DNA of 64,000 nt, taken from contig JAEESZ010000008.1 in assembly GCA_016286535.1 (NCBI GenBank), forward strand, positions 62,001 to 126,000. The letters run 5' to 3'. The stretch is from Treponema sp. (GTDB lineage Bacteria > Spirochaetota > Spirochaetia > Treponematales > Treponemataceae). Position numbers and translations under genes: made by a program. Below the pieces are notes generated by a model, which saw nothing but the letters and a program-made list of their open reading frames with translations, searched no databases and was not told where the DNA came from. Below, one piece after another: positions 17,562-26,022 of the stretch (position 1 is its first letter; each line of letters begins with the position of its first letter).

Positions 17562-19122
17562 GAAGAATCTCTATTAATTCACCGTATTTTTTTCTTATAG
17601 TCTTTTTGTGGGAATTCTGAATAAAATCAAGTTCATTTCTAAAGAGTCTGTCTTTTGCAGAAACCGGCATGTATTTTATCTTTTCCTGGGAATAATAGTG
17701 TTCTATACAGCCCTTTGGAAGAATATAAACCCGGCCTGCCTCAGCCGCAGCAAGAATTAAAGCCGTAAGATTTTTTATAAGCGGCAAAAGTCCGGCCTTT
17801 TTCGAGTCTAAATTTAGAAGCAGAAGTTCCTGCAAAGCAGATATTCCCTGTAAAAGCACTGTTTTATAAGTATCAATAGCTTCTGCGTTTTCGTATTTTT
17901 CCTGAAGAAGCTTGAGTTTTTGAATAAAAAGATTGAATTCCTCAGTAAGTTGTTTTTTCTGACTGTATTCAGGGAAAATCAGCTGGTCTGCATTTATTAA
18001 AAGAATTTCTTTTCCAAGTTCTGTAAGCAGGAATTCCAGTTTTCTTATGAGCCTTGAAAGAGATACTGGCTGTAAAAGTTCTTTTTCGCTGAAAATTGTC
18101 TGGTAAAAAGCTTCCTGTTTTTCTTTTTGTTTATCAAGCCACTGGCAGACCCTTTCATCTTCGCAGAAAACATCCCTGAGCTTCCCGCTGAAGAGGGAAT
18201 CTAAATCTGTAATAATTCTTCCGTTTGTGCCAAGAAGAGAACATACCTTGCAGAAAACACCAAGTTCATCTTTTCCGCCAACGTCAATTATGCCCGTTCC
18301 TGCAGCATGATATTCGTTTTCAAGGAAGGGCAGGAGATAGGTAAAAGTCTGCTGGTCGGTATAACCTTCAACGAATATCTGGTTGTCCGAAAAGAAAAAC
18401 TGCTTGTGGTAGGTGTTAAAGCGGGGAAGGAATTTTTTAAAAAGAGCATCATCTTCCCTGGAAAGCTCTTCGATTGTTGTAGGACAGCGGTTTATGTGGC
18501 AGACTATAACGCCGGTTAAATCTTCGCTGCTTCTAAGGTCAATAAAAAAAGGTGAGTGGGTTATAAGAAAGAAAATCTTTCTGGAAGTATGGCTCACTTC
18601 TTTCCTTATTTCGTTCATAAAGAAGGTCTGGAACTGGGGATGAAGATGAAGCTCGGGTTCATCAAAAAAAATGCATTCTCCCACGCCCGGCTGCTCATTG
18701 TTTTTGTAAAGATTAATCAGTAAGGAAATAATTTCTTTTAATCCGTGACATTCCACGTCTTCGAGCATATATTCAACATTCCAGGCCTTGTTCTCTACAA
18801 TAGGGATAAGGCTTCCGTCAATGTCTTCAATGAATTTGATTGATTTTGCAAAAATGCTTGAAAGGACCTTTTCTATTTTTGTTCTGATTTTTTCGTCGTT
18901 TTTAAGAAGGGTAAGCTCTTTTGTTCGCTTACCGCGATCAGCTTTTATAAAACTTATTGAATAGCCTTTTTTTGAAAATTGCCGGGCAAGATTTTGTGCC
19001 AGAATGGTTTTTCCTGAACCGTTAGGGCCTACAATCAGGTTTATTTGAGTCCAGTTTGATTTTTTGAATACCGATTTTCCCCACAGATAAGGGATTTTCA
19101 TTCTGGTTTCAACTTCAATCAT
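17545..19122 (-). CDS. OLD-family ATPase with TOPRIM nuclease domain
   Basis: 525 residues. N-terminal ABC-type ATPase: Walker A G-P-N-G-S-G-K-T (about residue 33), Walker B C-I-F-F-D-E-P-E-L-H-L-H-P with the family's H-L-H-P, and an H-loop I-T-H-S-P. Then a TOPRIM domain with the catalytic Glu in I-F-V-E-G-Y-T-D (about 255), and the acidic D-L-D in R-I-I-T-D-L-D. A helical C-terminal part ends in L-P-K-G-C-I-E-H-Y-Y, as in other AAA-TOPRIM proteins. Relatives are DNA nucleases or anti-phage factors (OLD of phage P2, GajA), but no UvrD-like GajB helicase partner is adjacent, so it is of the stand-alone kind. AGAGG lies about 10 nt before the ATG. Role in defence is inference. Confidence 0.82.
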   Translation of the reverse strand: MIEVETRMKIPYLWGKSVFKKSNWTQINLIVGPNGSGKTILAQNLARQFSKKGYSISFIKADRGKRTKELTLLKNDEKIRTKIEKVLSSIFAKSIKFIEDIDGSLIPIVENKAWNVEYMLEDVECHGLKEIISLLINLYKNNEQPGVGECIFFDEPELHLHPQFQTFFMNEIRKEVSHTSRKIFFLITHSPFFIDLRSSEDLTGVIVCHINRCPTTIEELSREDDALFKKFLPRFNTYHKQFFFSDNQIFVEGYTDQQTFTYLLPFLENEYHAAGTGIIDVGGKDELGVFCKVCSLLGTNGRIITDLDSLFSGKLRDVFCEDERVCQWLDKQKEKQEAFYQTIFSEKELLQPVSLSRLIRKLEFLLTELGKEILLINADQLIFPEYSQKKQLTEEFNLFIQKLKLLQEKYENAEAIDTYKTVLLQGISALQELLLLNLDSKKAGLLPLIKNLTALILAAAEAGRVYILPKGCIEHYYSQEKIKYMPVSAKDRLFRNELDFIQNSHKKTIRKKYGELIEILQKASI

Positions 19123-19170
19123 TCTGCGGCTACCTCTGTCCTGCCCGGCAGTATGTATTAGTCTTCGAAA

Positions 19171-20220
19171 TTAGTCTCCGAAGCGGATTTTCTGCCAGCG
19201 TTCGTTGTATTTGTCCAAGTCTTCTCCAAGATCAAACTTGAGTTCACAATTATCCATCTGTGAAGCTTCGTACAATGGAGTTGTTGTCATGTACTGCTCT
19301 GCCTCAGGTACAATATAATCCGGGAAGTTGAAGAAATCAAGGAATTTTGCATAATTTTCAGGATTATAAATGTAGTTGATGAATTCGTTTGCAAGTTCGT
19401 AATGAGGAGCATCTTTAAGAATCATCATGCTGTCAAGGTAACAAGGACCGCCTTCTTCTGGAATAAAGAAGTCAATTGTTTCTGCCCATTTTTCCTGTGG
19501 AACTTCACCGTAAACAACTTCTGCATAACCCTGGCATAACCAGAAATCGCCTGAAGCAAATGATTTTCCAAAGCCTTCTGCATCAAATTTTACAAGGTTT
19601 GGATTCCATGAATCTGTAATAAGTTTTGCAGCTTCATCAAGTTCTGCATCATTTACAGAGTTCAAATCATATTTAAGGGTAACAAGAGCGTCAGCAAAAA
19701 CTTCACGCATATCATCCATCATTGTTGCATGATCCTTGAAACGTGGGTCTGCAAAAATATTCCAGTTCTTTTCATAGTCCCAGTTTACTTTTGTCTTGTT
19801 TACGCTGATTCCTGCAGCTCCAAGATAGTATGGAGCGGCATATTTCATTTCAGGGTCATAAGTTGCTTTTTCAAAAATTGCAGGATTAATATATTTGCGG
19901 TTAGGAATTTTTTCCTGATCAAGTTCGCGAACCATTCCCTGTTCAATCATAATTGAAGCATAATCCTGAGAAGGAACAACGATATCATAGCCTTTTGCAC
20001 CGGCTCTTAATTTTGAATACATTTCTTCGTTAGAGGCATAGTTGTCTAATTTAACTTTTACACCGAAATCTTTTTCAAACTGAGCAACTACGTCTTCAGG
20101 AGTGTAGTAAGTCCAGTTATAAATGTACAATGTCTTGCCGTTATCTTTTGAACAAGATGCAAGACCCAGAAGTGCAGTAAAAACAAGGGCTGCACTTAAA
20201 GATGTGAAAAACTTTTTCAT
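19171..20220 (-). CDS. potD: Spermidine/putrescine ABC transporter substrate-binding lipoprotein
   Basis: 349 residues. The start ATG at 20220 follows GGAGG by 8 nt; an in-frame start at 20235 would place extra residues before the signal. Lipobox L-A-S-C anchors it to the outer face of the inner membrane. The mature sequence begins L-Y-I-Y-N-W-T-Y-Y-T-P, the PotD/PotF-type opening, with the later motifs Y-D-I-V-V-P-S and the D-x-x-R-E-V-F-A-D-A-L hinge segment. Last gene of potABCD on this strand. A 13-bp tandem duplication covers its last codons and stop (see findings). Confidence 0.94.
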   Translation of the reverse strand: MKKFFTSLSAALVFTALLGLASCSKDNGKTLYIYNWTYYTPEDVVAQFEKDFGVKVKLDNYASNEEMYSKLRAGAKGYDIVVPSQDYASIMIEQGMVRELDQEKIPNRKYINPAIFEKATYDPEMKYAAPYYLGAAGISVNKTKVNWDYEKNWNIFADPRFKDHATMMDDMREVFADALVTLKYDLNSVNDAELDEAAKLITDSWNPNLVKFDAEGFGKSFASGDFWLCQGYAEVVYGEVPQEKWAETIDFFIPEEGGPCYLDSMMILKDAPHYELANEFINYIYNPENYAKFLDFFNFPDYIVPEAEQYMTTTPLYEASQMDNCELKFDLGEDLDKYNERWQKIRFGD

Positions 20221-20271
20221 TAAAGTTTCCTCCATTCCTTATATTGCAAAAATATTTCTTCTATTAGCGTA

Positions 20272-21135
20272 TTAGCGTGACGCTGCAAAAGATTTTAAAC
20301 TTTTTCTTAAAATGATTGTAAGAATACAGATAATCAATACCAGTACAAAAGAAAGGGCATTGATTACAGGACTTACGCCAAAACGAATCATTGAGTAAAC
20401 ATAGAGAGGAAGGGTTGTACTTCCAGGTCCGCTTACCAGTGATGTAATGACATAATCTTCCATGGACATTGTAACACTCATCATAAAGCCGCTTAAAATA
20501 CCAGGGAAAATTGCAGGTATAATAACTTTAAAGAGAGTCTGGATTTCTGTTGCACCCAGGTCATGACTTGCTTCAATAATTGAATAGTCAAATTCGTCTA
20601 CGCGGGAACTTACCATAAGGTAAACAAATGGCAGACAGAAGGTTGTATGTGCAATAAAAATTGTAAACAGTCCAAGAGGAATTTTAATCCAGCTGAAGAA
20701 AATCAGCATTGAAACTCCCATAATTACTTCCGGTAATACCATTGGTAAAAATCCGATTGACTGAATGTAATTACGGCCTTTAAATTTGTACCAGTTAATA
20801 CCGATTGCGGCAGCAGAACCAAGAATTGTTGCAACAATTGAAGAAGTAATTGCAACTAAAACTGTATTCCATAAAGCCTGCCATAAAGGAAGTGAATCCA
20901 TAATCAGCTTTTCGTACCATACGAAAGAAAAACGTGTAAAGTTTGTATCCTTTGCTTCGTTGAAAGAATAAAAAATTACAACTAAAAGCGGTACAAAAAG
21001 AAAGAAAATTGTCAGATAAAGAACAAAATTTGAAAAACTGAAGTTTTTATTTTTTCTTACCCATAAGCGTCTTGCGTGTCTTGCATTTTCGCTTGCTTTT
21101 CTTTTTGAAGAGAAGATTTTAAAAGGATTTTTCAT
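20272..21135 (-). CDS. potC: Spermidine/putrescine ABC transporter permease PotC
   Basis: 287 residues with a basic cytoplasmic start and six membrane spans. It carries the permease coupling loop (EAA motif) E-A-S-H-D-L-G-A-T-E-I-Q-T-L-F-K-V-I-I-P. AGGAGG precedes the ATG, and the start overlaps the potB stop by one base. Forms the channel with PotB; ATP supplied by PotA. Confidence 0.94.
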   Translation of the reverse strand: MKNPFKIFSSKRKASENARHARRLWVRKNKNFSFSNFVLYLTIFFLFVPLLVVIFYSFNEAKDTNFTRFSFVWYEKLIMDSLPLWQALWNTVLVAITSSIVATILGSAAAIGINWYKFKGRNYIQSIGFLPMVLPEVIMGVSMLIFFSWIKIPLGLFTIFIAHTTFCLPFVYLMVSSRVDEFDYSIIEASHDLGATEIQTLFKVIIPAIFPGILSGFMMSVTMSMEDYVITSLVSGPGSTTLPLYVYSMIRFGVSPVINALSFVLVLIICILTIILRKSLKSFAASR

Positions 21136-22106
21136 TATTTTGAACCTCCTTCTTTTAAGCTTGCAGCTAAGGAAGGTTCTTCTACACCAGAATCTTCTTT
21201 ATTTGAGGATTTTTTAAGGTTTGCATCTTTACGGTTAGAAGCAAGCATCCATAAGATAGCCAGCATGGAAATAATGGTAATAAGCATAGAGAAAGCAGAG
21301 GCTAAAGGCCAGTTACGTACTTTCTGTACCTGATCAACAATAATGTTTCCAAGCATGTATGAGTCTTTTCCACCAACCAGCTGAGGAACGGTGTAGTTAC
21401 CAAAAATTGGAATAAAGGTAAAAATAAGGGCAGAAATAATACCGCTGCTTATTCCTGGCATTAAGATTTTAATCATTGACTGGGCTTTATTTGCTCCAAG
21501 GTCGCGGCTTGCTTCAAGAAGGCTGAAGTCAAAGCGGTCTACTGCTGTAAAGACCGGCAGAATTGCGTAAGGGAGATACATGTAAACGCTAACAAGGATT
21601 ACAGCCCCCTGTGTGAACATGTATTTTTTAGGTACAAAAACTGCATCGTCTTTAATAAAGCCAATCTTCTGCCATAGGGCAAAGAAAGAGCGCCCAACAT
21701 TGTTGAGAATTCCGTTATCACCTAAGATGGTAATCCAGGCAAAAATACGGATCAGACTGTTTGTTAAGAATGGAATTATTACCAGAATTAAGAAAAGAGT
21801 CTGATGCTTACTTCTTGCCATTGCATAACCGCAGGGCAGGGAAATTACAATTGTAATAAAGGTTGAAATTATTGTAATCCAGAGGGTGCGTAAAAAGATT
21901 TTACCATAAGCTGCACTTAAAACCTGCTGATATGCTTTTAAGGTAAACTGGGCTACAACACCGCCATGTACATCTCTTTTCATAAAAGAGTAGCAGACAA
22001 TAATTGCAATAGGAATTATAAAAAATACTGTAAACCACAAGCCCATTGGCCAGGAATAAGCAGGACCGGGATTTGTTTTTTTATATTTAATTTTTTTGCC
22101 GTCCAA
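21135..22106 (-). CDS. potB: Spermidine/putrescine ABC transporter permease PotB
   Basis: 323 residues, six spans, EAA loop E-A-S-R-D-L-G-A-N-K-A-Q-S-M-I-K-I-L-M-P. The start codon is TTG, supported by GGAG 7 nt upstream. The C-terminus is a longer hydrophilic tail (Lys/Ser/Glu, about 35 residues) than usual. The stop overlaps the potC start by one base. Confidence 0.94.
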   Translation of the reverse strand: MDGKKIKYKKTNPGPAYSWPMGLWFTVFFIIPIAIIVCYSFMKRDVHGGVVAQFTLKAYQQVLSAAYGKIFLRTLWITIISTFITIVISLPCGYAMARSKHQTLFLILVIIPFLTNSLIRIFAWITILGDNGILNNVGRSFFALWQKIGFIKDDAVFVPKKYMFTQGAVILVSVYMYLPYAILPVFTAVDRFDFSLLEASRDLGANKAQSMIKILMPGISSGIISALIFTFIPIFGNYTVPQLVGGKDSYMLGNIIVDQVQKVRNWPLASAFSMLITIISMLAILWMLASNRKDANLKKSSNKEDSGVEEPSLAASLKEGGSK

Positions 22107-22136
22107 AATTATCTCCAGATAAAAATCGTTATAAGA

Positions 22137-23324
22137 TTAACTGCGAACATCTTCTACGATGTAGCCATCTTCAGAAGACCATGAAATATAAACTGTATCT
22201 TTCCATGCAATATCAGGACCATCATCAAGATAGTTTGTATGCTGCTTGAAAACTTTTACGATTGTACCGTTTTCCAGTCTTACATAGAATTTTGACTGGA
22301 AGCCTGTGTAAACAGGTTCTTCAACAATACCTTTAAATACATTTATATCCTGTCTTCCGCCAACATTTGGTATTTCTGTTGTAATACGAATTTTTTCCGG
22401 GCGGATAGTAAAGGCAACCTTTTGTCCTTCTGCAGTCTTTTCGTAGTCTGTAACGAGGATGTTTTTATCCTGTTCCTTAGTCTGCTGGGTATCGCCGGGA
22501 AGGGGAGTCTGAATGCCCAAAGCTGGTGTGTTAAGGGTAACATTATATTCAGTTCCTGTCTTTCCTTTGAACTCTTCGCATTTAACTACGGTAGATTCAA
22601 AAAGATTTGTTTCGCCAATGAACTGTGCAACAAACTGGGTTGCAGGCTGTTCGTAAATTTCGTAAGGGGTTCCTACCTGTAATACATGACCTGAATTCAT
22701 AACTGCAATTCTGTCACTTACAGCAAGGGCTTCGCTCTGATCGTGAGTTACATAGATAAAGGTAATTCCAATTTTGTCATGGAGGGCATCAAGATCGAGA
22801 AGAAGATTTGCCCTTAATTTTGCATCGAGGGCAGAAAGAGGTTCATCAAGCAGAAGAACCCTTGGTTCATTAATTAAGGCTCGGGCAATAGCAACACGCT
22901 GCTTCTGTCCGCCAGAAAGCTGATTAGGCTTTTTGTACATGTGCTGTTCCAGCTGAACAAGCTTTACGTATTCCTTTACCTTTTTGTCAATTTCATCTTT
23001 TGGTAATTTCTTAAGCTTTAATGGAAAAGCAATGTTGTCATATACCGAAAGATGTGGGAAGAGTGCATAGGTCTGGAATACTGTGTTGGAATGTCTTTTA
23101 TCTGGCGGAAATGGAATAATATTTGTGTCGTCAAAAAGAACTGCACCTTCATCAGGAAATTCAAATCCTGCAATAATGCGTAAAAGTGTGGTTTTACCAC
23201 AACCTGAAGGGCCTAAGAGAGAAAAGAACTCTCCCGGCTGAATTGTAAAGTTGATGTCATCCAAAGCAACAAAGTCGCCAAATCTTTTGGATACATGATC
23301 AATGGTAACCTGACTTCCTTTCAT
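22137..23324 (-). CDS. potA: Spermidine/putrescine ABC transporter ATP-binding protein PotA
   Basis: 395 residues. ABC ATPase with Walker A GPSGCGKTT (about residue 38), Q-loop region N-T-V-F-Q-T-Y-A-L-F-P-H, signature LSGGQKQRVAIARAL, Walker B L-L-L-D-E-P-L-S-A-L-D, and the His switch V-T-H-D-Q. The C-terminal regulatory TOBE-type domain starts near residue 240 and contains a polar insertion (about 275-300). GAGG is 8 nt before the ATG. First gene of potA-potB-potC-potD. Confidence 0.95.
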   Translation of the reverse strand: MKGSQVTIDHVSKRFGDFVALDDINFTIQPGEFFSLLGPSGCGKTTLLRIIAGFEFPDEGAVLFDDTNIIPFPPDKRHSNTVFQTYALFPHLSVYDNIAFPLKLKKLPKDEIDKKVKEYVKLVQLEQHMYKKPNQLSGGQKQRVAIARALINEPRVLLLDEPLSALDAKLRANLLLDLDALHDKIGITFIYVTHDQSEALAVSDRIAVMNSGHVLQVGTPYEIYEQPATQFVAQFIGETNLFESTVVKCEEFKGKTGTEYNVTLNTPALGIQTPLPGDTQQTKEQDKNILVTDYEKTAEGQKVAFTIRPEKIRITTEIPNVGGRQDINVFKGIVEEPVYTGFQSKFYVRLENGTIVKVFKQHTNYLDDGPDIAWKDTVYISWSSEDGYIVEDVRS

Positions 23325-23353
23325 TCAAGCAACCTCAATCTTAAAAATGATAA

Positions 23354-23371
23354 GTTCCGCATACGCAGAAC
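23354..23371 (-). promoter_or_regulatory. Hairpin in the potA leader
   Basis: Read on the minus strand, GTTCTGC (23371-23365) pairs with GCGGAAC (23360-23354) around the loop GTAT, giving 7 bp with one G-U pair. It lies 30 nt before the potA start. No T-tract follows, so it is not a terminator. Possible mRNA control element; evidence is only the structure. Confidence 0.3.
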
Positions 23372-23500
23372 TAAAAGCACTTCCAAAAACTTAGCAATTC
23401 GCGTAAGGCTAGGGTCGTTTTTTTCTGTCTAAAGAGTAAAATGCAACATATATTCAATTGTGTCAATAAACTTTTTAGATTTTTTTTCTTATTTTTTTAT

Positions 23501-23529
23501 TTGTAGAAAGGGCTCTGTAACTATATAAT
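23501..23529 (+). promoter_or_regulatory. Promoter of the Cache/HAMP cyclase gene
   Basis: TTGTAG (23501-23506), 17-nt spacer, TATAAT (23524-23529). The GTG start is 9 nt further on, so the leader is only 2-4 nt and no Shine-Dalgarno exists, close to leaderless. The 214-bp divergent region between potA and this gene otherwise shows only A/T-rich sequence. Confidence 0.5.
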
Positions 23530-23538
23530 GATAGTATT

Positions 23539-26022
23539 GTGAATAAAGGTGAATATGATTACGGGATTTTTGAAGCACATAAGGTTTCTTCCAGAGCAGA
23601 AAATCTGGATATGCTGGAAGGAGCTCTGAGTGAAGATGAAATCAAAAGAAAAAGGATTCTTGCAGTAAAAAGAGCAAGAATCAAAATGGAAAATAAAGAT
23701 TCTCAGACTAAAGTTTTTCAGACTCCTGCAGGTCAAACTTCTGCAGGTCAGTCTCCTGCCAGTCAAAAAGATTCAGATGACCAGCTGAATATAGAAGATC
23801 CTTCTGAAAGCGTTATTTTTGACTGGGAAGTTCCCTTCATGGATGACGATACAGTTACTGACTATAAAGAGAACCGTAAATCCGAAAAAAGCGAAAAATC
23901 ACAAAAATCTGCAAAAAAAGATGATCATGTCATCCTTACAAAAACAAAATTCCCTATCGGCGCAAAGCTCATAGGCATCATATCCTCCTTACTGATTATC
24001 TCCTTAATGGGAGTAACCTATCTGGTATCTTATTTTATTTCTGCAGATACAAGACTTAGTGCAGAAGAAAATAATATGACTATAAACAGCCGCACTGCCA
24101 TGGATGTTCAGAATCGTCTGGACACCCTTATTTCCAATGTAGAAATCTTTCTGGATTTACAGCAGGGAAAAAAAAGCGACATAGTTGAAGTTCAGAAAAA
24201 TTCAAATAACTTCTTTTCCCGCTATAAAGAAATTGCGGCAATTTATCTTCCCGAAACAGAGGATATTTATACAAACAGAAGCCTTTTGATTTCTAATGAA
24301 GTAAGCGAAAGCAGCATAAAGAATTATATTCTTGGCCAGGATAAATTAATTGCTTCGGCTAAAAACGGCCTTATGGAAATAGACAATTCAAGTCCTGTTC
24401 TGAACTTTCCATGCTTTTCTATTTTCTGTCCTATAAAATCTGACGAAATTACAAACTTTGTTGTTCTTTATTCCTGCGAAAAGCTTGCAAACGATTTTTC
24501 TTCCGGCAGTGTTAATCAGTCCTTTATGGTAAATTCCGAAGGAATTGTTTTAGTTCATCCCGATCTTTCTGCAATGCTTTCTGCCGCAGACTATTCAAAA
24601 AATCCGATTGTTGCCCAGCTTTTGAATGATAATCAGAAAAGCGAGCAGTTTTATTACAGACAGCTGGAAGGGGAGACTGAGGTTGAATATATTGGTGCTT
24701 ACGAAAGACTTGAAAAAGGCAACTGCGGAGTTATAACTACAGTAAAAACAGATATAGTACTTGAAGGTATTAAAAGAACTACAAGAAGAAATATCTACCT
24801 TACAATCGCCACCTTAAGCATTGCAATTATGATAATCTGGTTCTTTTCTGCTTCCTTGAGTACCCCGTTAAAATCACTTACCGAAGTTACAAATCAGATA
24901 AACCAGGGTAATTTTGATGAAGATGTATTCGAAAGCCTCGATTTTAAGCGCAGGGACGAAATCGGCGTTTTAATCTCAAGTACAAAAAATGAACATCAGA
25001 TTCTTAATACCTTCTCGCACCTTACAAACAAGGCTGTAACCAAGGCCGTTATTCGTAAGGAAATTGATTTTGATGCCCACCTTAAAGACATCACAATTTT
25101 CTTCAGCGATATCCGCGGCTTTACTGCAATATCAGACGGCTTCAGCAAACGCTTCGGAGAAAAATCTGCCGGCGAAATCATAGGCTTTTTAAATGATTAT
25201 ATGAGCCGCATGGTTGAATGTATTACGATTACCGGTGGAAATGTAGATAAGTTTGAAGGCGATGCAATTATGGCCTGCTGGGGTGTTCTTAGAAATGACA
25301 GTCTTGATTATGAACAGCTTGCAGATTCTGACCCTCAGAAGCAGCTTTTACAGAAAGAACACGAAGAGCATGTAAAGCAGGATGCCATAGCCGCAATTAA
25401 GACTGTGGTTGCCATGCGCTATGCCCTTATGAAATATAACAAGGATGCAGAGATTTTTACAAAAGAACATATGAATGATGAATATGCCCAGTACAAGCCT
25501 CACATCAGAATTGGCTGCGGTATTAATACGGGAAGGGCAACTGTCGGTTTTATGGGCTCTTTTGATAAGATGGAATTTACTTCTATTGGAGATTCCGTAA
25601 ACCTTGCCAGCCGAACAGAAGCTTCCAACAAGCCTTGTGGAACTGACGGCTTAATGACAGAAGCAACCTATAATCTTCTTAAAAAAGACTTTATACGCTG
25701 CGAAGAAAACAATTATACGCTTTCTGCTGAAAACGAAGAAAATGAAATTATTGTAGAGCAGATTCCGGTTACCTTTGAAGTAAAGGGAAAGGGAAAACAG
25801 CATTTTTATGGCATTGTAAACATGCCTCAGTTAGATATAGAAAAATTCTTTAGAACTACAAATAAAGACTTTGTTGCAGATTCTGATTGTGTGAACTGCG
25901 TAGGACGGAATGGCCCAAAGAACTTAAACGAAGTTCGTAATCTTCTGGGAATTCCAATTCCTGATTTTGAGGGAGTTAATCTGGATGAAGAAGAAAATAA
26001 GACTAAAATTACTGCTCAGTAA
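23539..26022 (+). CDS. Membrane class III nucleotide cyclase with extracytoplasmic sensor and HAMP domain
   Basis: 827 residues from a GTG start. Layout: polar cytoplasmic N-terminus of about 140 residues with short Gln/Ser/Ala repeats; span 1 (about 145-168); extracytoplasmic sensor of Cache-like character (about 170-410); span 2 (about 415-435, ending F-S-A-S-L-S-T-P); HAMP region; cyclase domain (about 515-740). Metal Asp residues are in F-F-S-D-I-R-G-F and E-G-D-A-I-M-A; the transition-state pair is in D-S-V-N-L-A-S-R. A Glu/Lys-rich insertion lies inside the catalytic domain. The C-terminus has D-C-V-N-C-V-G-R. Overlaps the following FecR/FN3 gene by 38 nt. From memory, Treponema pallidum has a similar cyclase followed by exported hypothetical proteins (TP0485-TP0483); I could not check this. 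Confidence 0.88.
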   Translation: MNKGEYDYGIFEAHKVSSRAENLDMLEGALSEDEIKRKRILAVKRARIKMENKDSQTKVFQTPAGQTSAGQSPASQKDSDDQLNIEDPSESVIFDWEVPFMDDDTVTDYKENRKSEKSEKSQKSAKKDDHVILTKTKFPIGAKLIGIISSLLIISLMGVTYLVSYFISADTRLSAEENNMTINSRTAMDVQNRLDTLISNVEIFLDLQQGKKSDIVEVQKNSNNFFSRYKEIAAIYLPETEDIYTNRSLLISNEVSESSIKNYILGQDKLIASAKNGLMEIDNSSPVLNFPCFSIFCPIKSDEITNFVVLYSCEKLANDFSSGSVNQSFMVNSEGIVLVHPDLSAMLSAADYSKNPIVAQLLNDNQKSEQFYYRQLEGETEVEYIGAYERLEKGNCGVITTVKTDIVLEGIKRTTRRNIYLTIATLSIAIMIIWFFSASLSTPLKSLTEVTNQINQGNFDEDVFESLDFKRRDEIGVLISSTKNEHQILNTFSHLTNKAVTKAVIRKEIDFDAHLKDITIFFSDIRGFTAISDGFSKRFGEKSAGEIIGFLNDYMSRMVECITITGGNVDKFEGDAIMACWGVLRNDSLDYEQLADSDPQKQLLQKEHEEHVKQDAIAAIKTVVAMRYALMKYNKDAEIFTKEHMNDEYAQYKPHIRIGCGINTGRATVGFMGSFDKMEFTSIGDSVNLASRTEASNKPCGTDGLMTEATYNLLKKDFIRCEENNYTLSAENEENEIIVEQIPVTFEVKGKGKQHFYGIVNMPQLDIEKFFRTTNKDFVADSDCVNCVGRNGPKNLNEVRNLLGIPIPDFEGVNLDEEENKTKITAQ

